Origin: Corylus avellana
Lineage: Eukaryota; Streptophyta; Magnoliopsida; Fagales; Betulaceae
Direction of reading: 5' to 3'
Assembly: GCF_901000735.1 (NCBI RefSeq)
Contig: NC_081547.1
Location: 20,708,838 to 20,772,837 of the forward strand
Length of the DNA: 64,000 bases
Shown here piece by piece: positions 11,527 to 23,600 of the stretch. The notes under the pieces are model-generated. The model made no database searches. It had not been told where the DNA came from and saw nothing but the letters and a program-made list of their open reading frames with translations. The translations under genes were made by a program, and so were the position numbers. Within the stretch, counting starts at the first letter, position 1. Each line of letters opens with the position of its first letter.

Positions 11527-12699
11527 CCACCCCCCCCTTCGCCTTTTAAACCCGTTTTCACGCCCCTAGGCTCTCGAGAACCCGTTGTGTGAGTGTTTTG
11601 TGAGGTTTTGTGAGTTCTTGAAGAAGGAGATGAAGTTCTTGAAGTTTCGCTTCAAGGAGGTAATATCCTTAAGCCTAGCTCGATTCTTAGCTGTTATGAT
11701 GTTTAAATGCTAGCTAGCTTAGTTGTTTGTTTTGAGTTTTTAGCTAGGTTATGCTTAATCTTGGCGGTTTAGTATTTTATCTTGTTCAAACGTGTTTTCG
11801 TATACATGGAGATATTATTTTGAGATAGGAAGCCTTAGAAAGTCTTTTGGTAACCTTAGAAATCGGTTTGAGAGGATAGGAGGACGCATGGACAAAATGA
11901 GGTTCTAGCTGAAATCTTCGGAGCGAATGTACGGCCTCAAGCTTAGACGTACGGTTAGAAGCATTCCAGGGAACCCTATTTTGGCCAACCATCTGATAGC
12001 TCCTGTTTTCTTGTTATAGGGTTGTTTTAGTGGAATTAGAACTAATAGAAGATTTTCCACAGATTTGGGGAACCCGGACCATTTGGAGGAGTATTTAGAG
12101 AATTTGTACGACCTAAGTGAGTTTTAACTCACATAATGCTCGCTATTATTTTCCATGACCGCACAACTATTTTTTGTACAAAAACATGTATATTGGTAAC
12201 TGTCACGATATACACTCATTGCACATGAACTCTAATTTTTTGAGAAAAACGTTGTGCTTAATATGTTAACAAAGTGAGACTTGTAAATTGTTCAGGGAAA
12301 GTAAGAGGGAGGATTAGAAGTGGTGACAAGTATTGTAACTGTACTTGAATTTGAAGCTTCAGTTTTGTTTTATTCATGGGCTACCCACTCTTTCGTATCT
12401 ATTATGTTTGTAAGATTGTCTAGACTTGTGGTACGCACTTTGGAACCCGGTCTTGCTGTAACTACTCCCGTAGGAAAAACTGTAGTTTGTAAGCGTGTAG
12501 TTTGTGGATGCCCTATTAGCATCTGTAGAAGAGTACTTCCCGTAAACTTAGGTGTTCTCCCTATGATTAGTTACGACGTTATTCTCAGGATAGATTGGTT
12601 GGTGAAGCATCTGGCAATTATCGACTATGCTCGGAAGCAAGTTACACTTAGGCCATGGGGAGAAGGAGGAGTGACATACGTTGGATCGCGAGTGAGGTC

Positions 12700-12854
12700 N
12701 NNNNNNNNNNNNNNNNNNNNNNNNNNNNNNNNNNNNNNNNNNNNNNNNNNNNNNNNNNNNNNNNNNNNNNNNNNNNNNNNNNNNNNNNNNNNNNNNNNNN
12801 NNNNNNNNNNNNNNNNNNNNNNNNNNNNNNNNNNNNNNNNNNNNNNNNNNNNNN
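12700..12854. other. Assembly gap, 155 N
   Basis: Run of N. The sister copy has 140 bases (17251-17390) at this place, so the gap size looks like an estimate. Confidence 1.
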
Positions 12855-13048
12855 TGTCTTTTCAATGGACTACGCTGGATTGCCGCCACAAAGGGAGGTT
12901 GAATTTGGAATTGAGTACATGCTAGGCACTAATCCTATATCGAAGGCACCATATAGGATGGCGTCATCAGTGTTGAAGGAGATAAAGGAACAGCTCCAAG
13001 ACCTTTTGGATAAAGGATTTATCCGCCCTATTACATCACCATGGGGAG

Positions 13049-13148
13049 NNNNNNNNNNNNNNNNNNNNNNNNNNNNNNNNNNNNNNNNNNNNNNNNNNNN
13101 NNNNNNNNNNNNNNNNNNNNNNNNNNNNNNNNNNNNNNNNNNNNNNNN
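13049..13148. other. Assembly gap, exactly 100 N
   Basis: Run of exactly 100 N, the usual placeholder for a gap of unknown length. It separates a gypsy pol fragment from CACTA-element sequence. Confidence 1.
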
Positions 13149-13364
13149 AATACTCGACCATAATGCTAAAAGCACGTTAGTATTAATTAGTGTCTACTTT
13201 CAAGTCGATGCTAATATGTCAATGCTAATATCCTTGCGGGAAATTATGCCATGTGTGGGTTGAGGGGGGAAAGCAATTAGTGGCAATAATTAACTATGAG
13301 GGTCGACAAATATCGATGCTACTAATAAACAATCAACGTCGACATCACTAATGTGTTTTCTCAA
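13149..13364. repeat. 216-bp exact partial copy of the CACTA-type element
   Basis: By eye identical to 13590-13805 (shift 441 bp), including the variants that distinguish the downstream copy from the upstream one (CTCGACC, TCCTTGCGG, CCATGTG). It starts directly after the 100-N gap and stops at TCTCAA, where the next duplicated block begins a few bases later. Confidence 0.9.
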
Positions 13365-13498
13365 TAAGTACATGAATTTTGCTATGATTAGTGTATGCAA
13401 TCTGGTGGATGCAAGCATGGACTGTGCTTTTAATTGCATAAAGTCTATGATCATTAATCTTGGATATGGTATAAAGTTCTCTCTCACTACAAAACATA

Positions 13499-14183
13499 CA
13501 CTACAAGAACTCCGTCCATTAGCGGCGACATTATTAGCATCGACTTTTTACCATTGACACTAATAAGTACATATTAGCGTCCACAGCTAATACTCGACCA
13601 TAATGCTAAAAGCACGTTAGTATTAATTAGTGTCTACTTTCAAGTCGATGCTAATATGTCAATGCTAATATCCTTGCGGGAAATTATGCCATGTGTGGGT
13701 TGAGGGGGGAAAGCAATTAGTGGCAATAATTAACTATGAGGGTCGACAAATATCGATGCTACTAATAAACAATCAACGTCGACATCACTAATGTGTTTTC
13801 TCAAGAGCCACATCAGGGGCGACACTGTTCAACGTTGATGACCTATTATCAGTGTCGACTATTTTTTAGTCGACGCTGATAATATGCCATCAGCATCCAC
13901 TTTTGGTTGATGCTATTGACCCTCTATCAGAATAATTAAAATAAAAAATTTTAAATTGAAAAGTATCAACGCTGACGCAAAAGTGGGCGTTGATGACTTA
14001 TTATCAGCGTCGACTATTTTAGGGGGACGTTGATAATAGGTCATTAGCACCCAATTTTGGTTGACGCTATTGACTCTCTATCAAAATAATTAAAATAAAG
14101 AATTGAAAAGTATCAGTGTCAATCAAAAAGTAGATGTTGATGACCTATTATCAGCATCGGTATAGGTCATCTTTCGAGTAGTG
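13499..14183. mobile_element. Non-autonomous CACTA-type element, copy 2
   Basis: Same ends and subterminal repeats as 8948-9632, inside the downstream duplicate. Differs by a handful of substitutions. Confidence 0.7.
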
Positions 14184-14205
14184 CACTCAATCAGAAACAT
14201 AAAGA

Positions 14206-14947
14206 TATAAGAATTCCATAAACTAAAAATCAAATCAAACCAAACGTCTTATAAAAAATTATAACTCATCCCACCAAAACCTAACTTTTGAGCCCTTAGG
14301 CTTAACATAGAAAGTATGCTGGAACAAAACAAACTAATGTGATAGGTGCACTTATTTGTTGCAACCATCTTGTATGGTCGATCGAGAATGGCTCACTCGA
14401 TTGCATCATAGTTTATCAAGTGATATCCATGTCTGAGATGTGGCTACACGTGTGGCCATGAGCATGGAGCCGGTCTAATGTCGATCGTCGACCCTTACAC
14501 ACATGTCGTAATTATGTATCAACAACTCAAGAGTTTAAAGGAAAGAGAAGATTGACGATGTGTGTGAATGTTTTATTTGTATTTTTTTTATGTTTTGAAT
14601 GTTAAAATTGTTTCTAACTTTATTTACTCTATGTTGTATGTACTTATTGAATATTTGACTCACCCCTTACTTTTTGTGTTTTAAAACAACCCACAGATGA
14701 TGTCACAAATGGTTCTACGGGCTAAGGAAACTCCAGAAAGAAGCCCTCACTTAAAAAAAGAATTGAATAAGTGCACCTAGCACATTAGTTTGTTTTGTTA
14801 CAACCTACTTTCTATGTTAATTCTAATGGTTTTCGCGTCAAGTTTTATTGTGATGAGTTGGATAAATAATAATAAGATGGCTTACATCTAAAATGTTATG
14901 AGATGTTTGGTTTAATTTTATTTTATTTAAAGGAGTTTTTATGAACT
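14206..14947. mobile_element. Foldback-like element with long inverted repeats, copy 2
   Basis: Duplicate of 9655-10396 with the same inverted arms. Confidence 0.6.
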
Positions 14948-15015
14948 TAACTTTTTGATTGAGCAATTAATGAGTAATATTGTTTTCGTATAAGACAGGG
15001 TGCTATAGTGATTCT

Positions 15016-15213
15016 TCAGCGCACTGGGTTTATTTCTGCATCGTTGTCTTCCAAGTCTTCGTTGAGCTGCAAAAACACATCTAAGTATTGGCCTTCTATT
15101 TGTATTGGGTCTTCACCAGCATGGTAATGTGGAATGCTGTTTGACATATCATCAAGAGTTTCATAGTCGATGTTATCCATATTGTACCAATTGTCGAAAC
15201 AATTAACTAGCTC
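15016..15213 (-). pseudogene. Unrecognised minus-strand coding-like fragment, copy 2
   Basis: Duplicate of 10465-10662. It stays open over the same 65 codons with one Lys-to-Ile change (near 15105). Just upstream (near 15240) this copy lacks one T. Function unknown. Confidence 0.3.
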
Positions 15214-15702
15214 CTAGCTTCATCCACTCAAAGAGAAGGTAGTCCATTCGCAATCGGGGTCTATGGGTACCTCTTGAAATTACCTAGACATTGAGTATTT
15301 TATGATAGCCCTTTGCTTAGCCCTTGTTAGCTACATTCATCTTCTATTAAGGTCCTATCTCCCAATATTAAGAAAACATCACCTTATAAATAAAGATCCC
15401 CAATCGACAACATCTTCATTAAGTTTAGCTCTTGAGTCCATGAATGTAGTGCATTGATAGGACCTCTATAATTTCTTACCCTTTCCATTTTGCCATGCCC
15501 TACATATACAACCCTGGTGTATTAGAGCCCAGGTTTCCATTTTGTGGCGTCAAACAACCATTTGATGTTTGTGCCATGCCACGACGGAGGGAAAGGGGGT
15601 TGAGAGGGTATGCCTCTCCTCATTGATCAAGGAACTTCCCCTTTTCTGAAACGTTCTCTTCTTTCTCCTCAGAGAAAACCCTACCCCCTCTTTGAGTCTC
15701 CA

Positions 15703-16837
15703 TGTAGTGACCCAAATAATTAATTAAGCTTAGGTAGCTTATTTAGAGGGTTGATTTGGGTTTTGGGTCACTAAGGGGCATTAGAAGGGCATTTTGGGAA
15801 TTTGCACTTTCAGACTGGACGTACGCCTAACCTACTGGACGTACAGTCTTGTCTGTAGTAGAAAACGTACGTAGGGGGATCATCATACGTACGTCTGCAA
15901 ATAGTACAAGGATGTACGCTGGGGACCACCCCGGACGTACGCTGGTTTTGGAATACCTCTTGGGTAATACGTGGAAGTACGCTACAACCTTTGGACCACT
16001 ATGTAAATTGTACTTGACTTACGCTACCTTTTCAGAGTAGTTGGTAAAGCTTTCAGTTTTTCTCCACCTATAAATACCCACCCCCCCCTTCGCCTTTTAA
16101 ACCCGTTTTCACGCCCCTAGGCTCTCGAGAACCCGTTGTGTGAGTGTTTTGTGAGGTTTTGTGAGTTCTTGAAGAAGGAGATGAAGTTCTTGAAGTTTCG
16201 CTTCAAGGAGGTAATATCCTTAAGCCTAGCTCGATTCTTAGCTGTTATGATGTTTAAATGCTAGCTAGCTTAGTTGTTTGTTTTGAGTTTTTAGCTAGGT
16301 TATGCTTAATCTTGGCGGTTTAGTATTTTATCTTGTTCAAACGTGTTTTCGTATACATGGAGATATTATTTTGAGATAGGAAGCCTTAGAAAGTCTTTTG
16401 GTAACCTTAGAAATCGGTTTGAGAGGATAGGAGGACGCATGGACAAAATGAGGTTCTAGCTGAAATCTTCGGAGCGAATGTACGGCCTCAAGCTTAGACG
16501 TACGGTTAGAAGCATTCCAGGGAACCCTATTTTGGCCAACCATCTGATAGCTCCTGTTTTCTTGTTATAGGGTTGTTTTAGTGGAATTAGAACTAATAGA
16601 AGATTTTCCACAGATTTGGGGAACCCGGACCATTTGGAGGAGTATTTAGAGAATTTGTACGACCTAAGTGAGTTTTAACTCACATAATGCTCGCTATTAT
16701 TTTCCATGACCGCACAACTATTTTTTGTACAAAAACATGTATATTGGTAACTGTCACGATATACACTCATTGCACATGAACTCTAATTTTTTGAGAAAAA
16801 CGTTGTGCTTAATATGTTAACAAAGTGAGACTTGTAA
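15703..16837 (+). repeat. Gypsy 5' LTR, 3' half deleted
   Basis: Matches the 3' LTR from its TGTAGTGACCC start to GTGAGACTTGTAAA, then diverges. About 1.05 kb of LTR present at 24035-25087 is missing here. Contains the GTAC cluster and a TATA box near 16068. The same truncation point is seen in the upstream duplicate, so it predates the duplication. Confidence 0.88.
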
Positions 16838-16870
16838 ATTGTTCAGGGAAAGTAAGAGGGAGGATTAGAA

Positions 16871-17339
16871 GTGGTGACAAGTATTGTAACTGTACTTGAA
16901 TTTGAAGCTTCAGTTTTGTTTTATTCATGGGCTACCCACTCTTTCGTATCTATTATGTTTGTAAGATTGTCTAGACTTGTGGTACGCACTTTGGAACCCG
17001 GTCTTGCTGTAACTACTCCCGTAGGAAAAACTGTAGTTTGTAAGCGTGTAGTTTGTGGATGCCCTATTAGCATCTGTAGAAGAGTACTTCCCGTAAACTT
17101 AGGTGTTCTCCCTATGATTAGTTACGACGTTATTCTCAGGATAGATTGGTTGGTGAAGCATCTGGCAATTATCGACTATGCTCGGAAGCAAGTTACACTT
17201 AGGCCATGGGGAGAAGGAGGAGTGACATACGTTGGATCGCGAGTGAGGTCTCTATCTCCAACTACTTCTGCCGTTCGGGCCAAGAAGCTTATCTTGGATG
17301 AGGGCAAGCGTTTTTGGCATTCGTTGTTGCCCTAGCAAA
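16871..17339 (+). pseudogene. Gypsy aspartic protease region, inactivated
   Basis: Retroviral-type aspartic protease segment of the gypsy polyprotein. The catalytic region reads FYSWATHSFVS, where the family normally has Asp-Ser/Thr-Gly-Ala before THSF; both the catalytic Asp and the Gly are replaced. Downstream VILRIDWLVKH corresponds to the usual ILGMDWL block. The frame is lost near 17300, and a TGA stop lies in the linker before the reverse transcriptase (near 17376). Confidence 0.8.
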
Positions 17340-17390
17340 GGAAGAGAAGAAGGACGTGCAAGACATCCTTGTTGCGTGAGACTATCCATA

Positions 17391-18833
17391 TGTCTTTTCA
17401 ATGGACTACTCTGGATTGCCGCCACAAAGGGAGGTTGAATTTCGAATTGAGTACATGCTAGGCACTAATCCTATATTGAAGGCACCATATAGGATGGCGT
17501 CATTAGTGTTGAAGGAGATAAAGGAACAGCTCCAAGATCTTTTGGATAAAGGATTTATCCACCCTATTACATCACCATGGGGAGCACCGGTGTTGTTAAT
17601 GAAGAAGAAGGACGGATCGATGAGGATGTGCATCGACTACAACGAATTGAACAAGGTGATGATCAAGAACAAGTATCCTTTGCCAAGGATTGACGACTTG
17701 TTGGATTAGTTACAAGGAGCGCGCGTGTTTTTTAAGATTGAGTTGTGCTCTGGCTATCACCAAGTGAGAGTGAATGAAGAGGACATTCCTAAGACGGCCT
17801 TCAGGACTCGTTATGGACATTACGAGTTTTTAGTTATGTTTTTCGGACTAACTAACGCACCAGCTGTCTTCATAGACACGATGAACAGAGTATTTCTTGA
17901 CTTTTTGGACCAGTTCACCATGTTTTTCATTGACGACATCCTGATCTAGTCAAAGACGTTGGAGGAGCACAAGGAGCATCTACGGAAGGCATTAGAGAGG
18001 CTTCGAAAGGAGAAGCTCTATGCTAAACTTGAGAAGTGCACATTTTGGTTGGATAGCGTGTCTTTCCTCGGACACGTGATTTCTAGAGAAGGTGTAGCAG
18101 TTGACCTGGAGAAGGTAAAGGAAGTAGTGGAGTGGACTAGGCTGATCAGCGTGTTCGAGATCCAAAGTTTCTTCGGACTTGCTAGCTATTACCGACGCTT
18201 CATTGAGGGTTTCTTGAAGCTATTGGGACCACTTACTGCTTTGACTAAGAAGAACACTTGCTATGTTTGGACGGACGAATGTGGAAAGAGTTTTCAAGAG
18301 CTGAAGAAGTGCTTGATAACTGCTCCAGTGTTGACACTACTTACAGGATTTGGCAATTTTGTAGTATATAATGACGCTTCTAAGAAGGGATTACGGTGCG
18401 TGCTTATGCAAAACGGCAATGTTATTGCCTATGCTTCACACCAACTGAAGACTTATGAGCAGAACTATCTTATGCACGACTTGGAGTTGGTAGCAATCGT
18501 GTTTGCCTTGAAGATTTGGAGGCACTACTTGTATGGCGAGAAGTGCGAGATCTACACGGACCATAAGAGCTTAAAGTACTTCTTTACCCAGAAGAGCTTA
18601 CCATGAGGCATAGAAGGTGGTTGGCACTAATCAACGATTATGATTGTGAGATCAATTATTATCTTGGCAAGGCTAACGTAGTAGCAGACGTGTTGAGCAG
18701 GAAATCAATGGTAGAGCTTGTCGCTCTTGAAATTTCTCAACTTGAGTTGATCAAGGAATTCGCTGGGATGGGATTGGAAGTTGTAGGTGAAGGTAGGCCT
18801 GCACACTTGGCTAACCTAGTGGTTCAGTCATAG
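17391..18833 (+). pseudogene. Gypsy reverse transcriptase and RNase H, inactivated
   Basis: Reverse transcriptase from [10 protein letters not shown] through [39 protein letters not shown] and FFIDDILI. The first catalytic Asp (usually KIDL) is Glu here. The FIDD box is kept but is followed at once by TAG; another TAG at 17707 precedes LQGARVFF. RNase H follows ([36 protein letters not shown]), with a frame break near 18603 and the end of the domain around 18700 (NVVADVLSRK). Length and order fit a plant chromovirus pol. Not functional. Confidence 0.9.
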
Positions 18834-20262
18834 CTACCTGCAAGAATCAAAGCCGATCAGTTGGAGGACCCTAAGTGTGCCAAGATCATGTAGTTGCTTG
18901 AAGAAGGAAAGGAAAATGAATTCTATCTTAAGGACAATGGGTTGTTCACCCATTTCAAGCAAGTATATGTACTTGAAGGCGGAGGATTAAGGAAATAGAT
19001 AATGAGTGAGGCTCATCGTTCCCCGTACACTGTACATCCTGGTGGTACTAAGATGTACAGGGACGTGAAAGAATCATATTGGTAGGACAATATGAAGCAG
19101 GACATCGCAAGGTTTGTGGTGCAATGCTCAACCAGCCAATAGGTTAAACCAAAGCACCAGAGGCCGGCAGGGACGCTCAAGCCCTTACTTATACCTAAAT
19201 GGAAGTGGGATGAGATCGCCATAAATTCTATTTTGGGGTTATCCAAGACACCCACCGGAGAAGATTCCATTTGGGTGGTAGTCGATCTTCTCACAAAGAG
19301 TGCTCACTTCATTCCAATGAAGGTTAAGGATCCGATGGATAAGTTGGCTAGACTATATGTTCAGAATATAGTCCGATTACACAGAGTACCATCGGCAATT
19401 ATATTGGACAGAGACTCTCGTTTTACTTCGAGGTTTTGGCAAAGTTTGCAGAAGGAGATGGGAACCGAGCTGAAGTTTAGTACCACTTTTTCATCAACAG
19501 ACAGACGCTCAGTCAGAGCGGACTAACCAAATTCTGGAAGACATGTTACGAGCTTGCATGTTGGATTTCAAAGGTAGTTGGGTCTAGTACCTACTTTTGA
19601 TTGAGTTCGCTTACAACAACAGCTGTCAGGCAGCTATTGGAATGTCGCCTTATGAAGCACTTTATGGACGTAAGTGTCAGTCGCCCTTGTATTGGGACAA
19701 CGTCGATGAGAGACAAACGTTGGGGCTAGAATTGATTCAGGATACTCACGACAAGGTGCTCATCATTAGGGAAAGGATGAATGCAGCTCAGTGTTGGCAA
19801 AAGAGCTATGCTGATAACCGGAGATGACCATTGGAGTTCGAAGTAGGGAATCTTGTATTCCTTAAGATATCACCCATGAAGGGAGTGATACGATATGGGA
19901 AGAAGGAGAATCTCAGCCCTCGATTTATTGGACCATTTGAGATCACCCAGAGAGTAGGGAGGTTGGTGTACATAGTCGCCTTAACCCAAGACTTGGTCTG
20001 GACGCATGATGTTTTCCACGTCTCGATGCTCAGAAAGTACATCGCTAACCCTGATGTAATTGTGGAAATTCGAGCCGTTAGGAATCCATGAGGGATTGAC
20101 CTATGTCGAGGAGCCGGTGAAGATTGTGGACAAGAAGCAACAAGTACTACGTACCAAAATGATTCCTATCGTTAAGATATTGTAGCGTAACCATGGTGTC
20201 AAGGAAGAGTTGTGGGAAGCAGAGCACGACATGTGGAGCCGTTATCCGCATTTGTTGGAATA
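18834..20262 (+). pseudogene. Gypsy integrase with Tekay/Del-like C-terminal tail, inactivated
   Basis: The zinc-binding part is visible (HPGGTKMYRDVKESYW, then QCSTSQ, with the last Cys replaced by Ser). In the core, the segment that normally holds the first catalytic Asp (MDF..GL) reads INSILGL; DRDSRF keeps the second Asp. A frameshift lies near 19495, in the segment leading to the catalytic Glu. GMSPYEALYGRKCQSPLYW and the RFIGPFEI...VFHVSMLRKY C-terminal block follow. Further on, EPVKIVDKKQQVLRTK and WEAEHDMWSRYPHLLE form the chromodomain-like tail typical of the Tekay/Del lineage. In-frame stops include 18892, 19082, 19588 and 19825. Confidence 0.88.
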
Positions 20263-20640
20263 ATTGTGTATGACTCTTTTCTTCAAGATTATACTTGGAT
20301 AGTATACCTATTTTTGTTTTGGGTAATGGAATAGTTGATTAAGAAATAGTTTGTTTTCCTCTACAGGATCATGGCACCTATACCAATCGACCTAGATTGC
20401 ATGTGGAACTACTCATTCTTTGAGTTGATGGATTTAGGAGTGAGATTGATGACGATTAGTATAGTGTTGGCAACATTGAGTATGACGCGTTAGATGACTT
20501 GTGAGGTGATTTTCCGCAGCTATTCGAGGATGAAGTATTGCCAGTTAATGGATGGGAAGAGATAGCCCATGAACATTCTACTCTTTTCTGAATGCTGTTC
20601 TTTTGGTATTTTATCTAAAAATTTCGAAAATGAAATTTTT

Positions 20641-20655
20641 ATAAGGAGAAGTGAA
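20641..20655 (+). promoter_or_regulatory. Probable polypurine tract of the gypsy element
   Basis: The purine-rich ATAAGGAGAAGTGAA lies directly before the 3' LTR start TGTAGTGACCC, the expected place for second-strand priming. Confidence 0.6.
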
Positions 20656-23600
20656 TGTAGTGACCCAAAGAATTAACCAAGCTTAGGTAGCTTAGTTAGA
20701 GGGTTGATATAGGTTTTGGGTCACTAAGGGCCACTAGAGGGGCATTTTAGGAATTTGGACTTTCGGACCGAATGTACGCCTAACCTACCAGATGTACGGT
20801 CTTGTCTGTAGTAGAGGACGTACACAGGGGGACCACCGTACGTACGTCTGCAAATAGTACAAGGACGTACTGTAACGCCTCAAAAATTAATTAACTCCAC
20901 GGTTCGTCTCCCAGCCTTGTTCCACTCCGAACAAGACTTAGGGATATCTACTCCTCGAAAAACAGAGGATACTAAGTAGCGGAAAGAATAAGATTCTATG
21001 AACATTAATCATAAGAACCAGAGCATCTACTAAGAACCATCATGATAGTTGAAATCACACTATACAAGTTATTATTTTTACAAGGGATCTATGCTATACC
21101 TTAATATGCAAGTGTACATAAAAGCTCTAAGTTTACAACATAACTCAAAAGTACTAGTTACCATGAGTACCCACCTAAACTTGCAATAAGTCCTCAAGCA
21201 TCTCTCAGGTCGAATCCTCTAAGATAACCGGATGCTTGGCGGTATCCATCTTCTGCTAAATTATCTATAACAGCATAGTTGTACATATGGAGAAAAAAGG
21301 GAAATAATACAAGGGTAAGTCCGAAGATTTAGTTAGTATAAATGCACATGACGTTCCCGTCATTAATGGTGAACTCAGTTGTTTATAAAGCACATGCAAC
21401 ATTATGAGATAACAGTTTATCATCGATGTGATATATGTATATATATATATATAGTAACAATCATAGTTCAACTGTATGGTCTACTCGAGATATTACACAT
21501 TCTCAACAGGGTTGACGCTAGCCCGAGGGACTTGTAGTACAACATTGGTGCCCTGGATACTGCATGGCTACCATACATAACACTAGTGGCACAACCGAGT
21601 CCGACCTCAGGTAGCCCACACCATTAATGATGTCCGTCCTATAGTGACCATTCATTGGGAATGGGAATGGCTGCGTCTTGGTCACGAAACCATTGGATCC
21701 AAAGCCCCCCCTTCCCACACACACACATGACCATAAAGTTAACATGTATAGTAAGCCCATGGCCATTATACCGCATGTACTGGTGTACCATGTCATATGA
21801 TGCAATTAATCTTATCAGTCTTTTACATACATAATTTTACAAGCATCATCATTATCCTATTAATCGACACACGTTTTCGCAAAAGAGAGTTCACAGTAGT
21901 TTCAAAATGTATTTCCTGAGAGTTGAAAAATATGCATGTTTGATATATATATATATATATAAAATAGACGTGCAATGCAGGAAAAGGAACAACAAGCATC
22001 CATGTGAGTTTACACTCACCTAGGTCGTAAGGCTCCTCCATATAATTTCCTTGACGCTCCATAACCTCGAATACTGAGAAAAGACCTATAATTAGTTCTA
22101 AATCCCATTTAAACGCACCTAAAATATGAAAATAGAGGCTATCGGACTACTGGCCAAAGTGGCGTTCCCTAGAACACTACTGACCATACGTTCGGGCTCG
22201 TGGCCGTATGTCTATTGAAATACTTTGGACCGTACGCTCGGGCTCGAGGCCGTACGTCTGCTCCGTGGGTTCTAGAATCTCATTTAGTTCAACCGTCCTC
22301 CTATCCTCCTAAACTAGTTCTAAAGCTACCAAAGGCTTCCTAACTTAAAATGAAACCTCCATGCAAACGTAAATATGCCCAACAAGAATTAAACGGTAAA
22401 TCAAGATAAACTATTAAACCGTCAAGATTATGGGCAACAACATAACTAAAAGCTACAAGCTAAGCTAACTATGAAAAGCACTTAAACAGCATAACAACTA
22501 GCTAAGCTTAGAAGATTACCTCATTGAAGCAAAACTTCAAGAACCTCCACTCCAATAGCACCAAACTCACAAAATCCTCACAAAACACCCACACAAGGGT
22601 CTCTAGAGGGTTTAGGGGCGAGAATGGGTGTGAGAAAATGAGAGAGGGAGGGGCGTATTTATTGGGCTGGAAAGCAGCGTACGTCCGGTCCTAGGGGCAT
22701 ATGTCCACATACTATTCACCAGCGGTCCAAAGGTTGCTTCATACGTCTAGGTATTAACCAGCGGTCAATCCAAAAAGTAGCGTATGTCCTGTACTTTAGG
22801 AACGTACGTTAGTGTACTATTCATAGAGTACGACGTACTATTTGTCAGAGTATGTCCGGTGGTCCCCCAACGTACATTCACACTAAAAGACAAGAGCGTA
22901 CGTCCGCTAACCCTAGCGTACGTCTGGTGGTCCCCTCATGTACATCCCCACTGAAGACAGGGGTGTATGTCCGGCAAACCTAGCTTACATCTGACCAAAA
23001 GTTCAAAATGCCCTTCTAGGGTCCTTAGTGAGCCAAAACCCAAATTAACCCCCTAACTAAGCTACCTAAGCTTAGTTAATTATTTGGGTCACTACACGTA
23101 TGCTGGGGACCACTCGGACGTACGCTGCTTTTGGAATACCCCTTGGGTTATACCTGAACGTACGCTACAACCTTTGGACCGCTGTAGAAACAGTATCGGA
23201 CGTACGTCCCAATAGTACCGGACGTACGCTACTTTTCAGAGTAGTTGGTAGCGCCCTCAGCTTTTCTCCACCTATAAATACCCATCCCTTTCGCCTCTTA
23301 AACCTATTTTCACGCCCCAGGCTCTCTGGAACCCTTTGTGTGAGTGTTTTGTGAGGTTTTGTGAGTTATTGAAGAAGAAGAGGAGGTTCTTGAAGTTTTG
23401 TTTCAAGGAGGTAATATCCTTAAGCCTAGCTCGTTTCTTAGCTGTTATAATGTTTAAATGCTAGCTTAGTTGTTAGTTTTAAGTTCCTAGCTAGGTTATG
23501 CTTAATCTTGGCGGTTTAGTATTTTGTCTTGTTCAAACGTGTTTTCGTATGCATTGAGATATTATTTTGAGATTGGAAGCCTTAGAAAGCCTTTTGGTAA

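Larger units (their letters stand above)
8823..13048. repeat. Large direct duplication, upstream copy
   Basis: This block matches 13374-17586 with a shift of about 4551 bp and only scattered differences, such as one missing T and one extra C in the downstream copy. It holds the tail of the Cys-rich pseudogene, a CACTA-type element, a foldback element and the first 1.9 kb of a gypsy retrotransposon. Two N gaps interrupt it: at the first, 155 N stand where the other copy has 140 bases; at the second the copy breaks off. It may be a real segmental duplication or an assembly redundancy. Confidence 0.9.
11153..13048 (+). mobile_element. Partial Ty3/gypsy element (5' LTR fragment plus start of pol), upstream copy
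   Basis: Same content as the first 1.9 kb of the element at 15703-25087. The LTR begins TGTAGTGACCC right after CTCCA and is cut off at about 12286, where it joins protease-like coding sequence (from 12320). After the 155-N gap a short reverse-transcriptase stretch follows (12855-13048, including [10 protein letters not shown] and [10 protein letters not shown]) before the next gap. No primer-binding site, gag, integrase or 3' LTR in this copy. Confidence 0.85.
13374..17586. repeat. Large direct duplication, downstream copy
   Basis: Partner of 8823-13048. Unlike the upstream copy it continues without gaps into the complete gypsy element, so this copy is the better guide to the original locus. 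Confidence 0.9.

Noticed and set aside
12320..13263. Open frames of about 200 codons spanning the N gaps
   Set aside because: They are artefacts of translating N as open sequence; only the gypsy protease and RT pieces on either side are supported.
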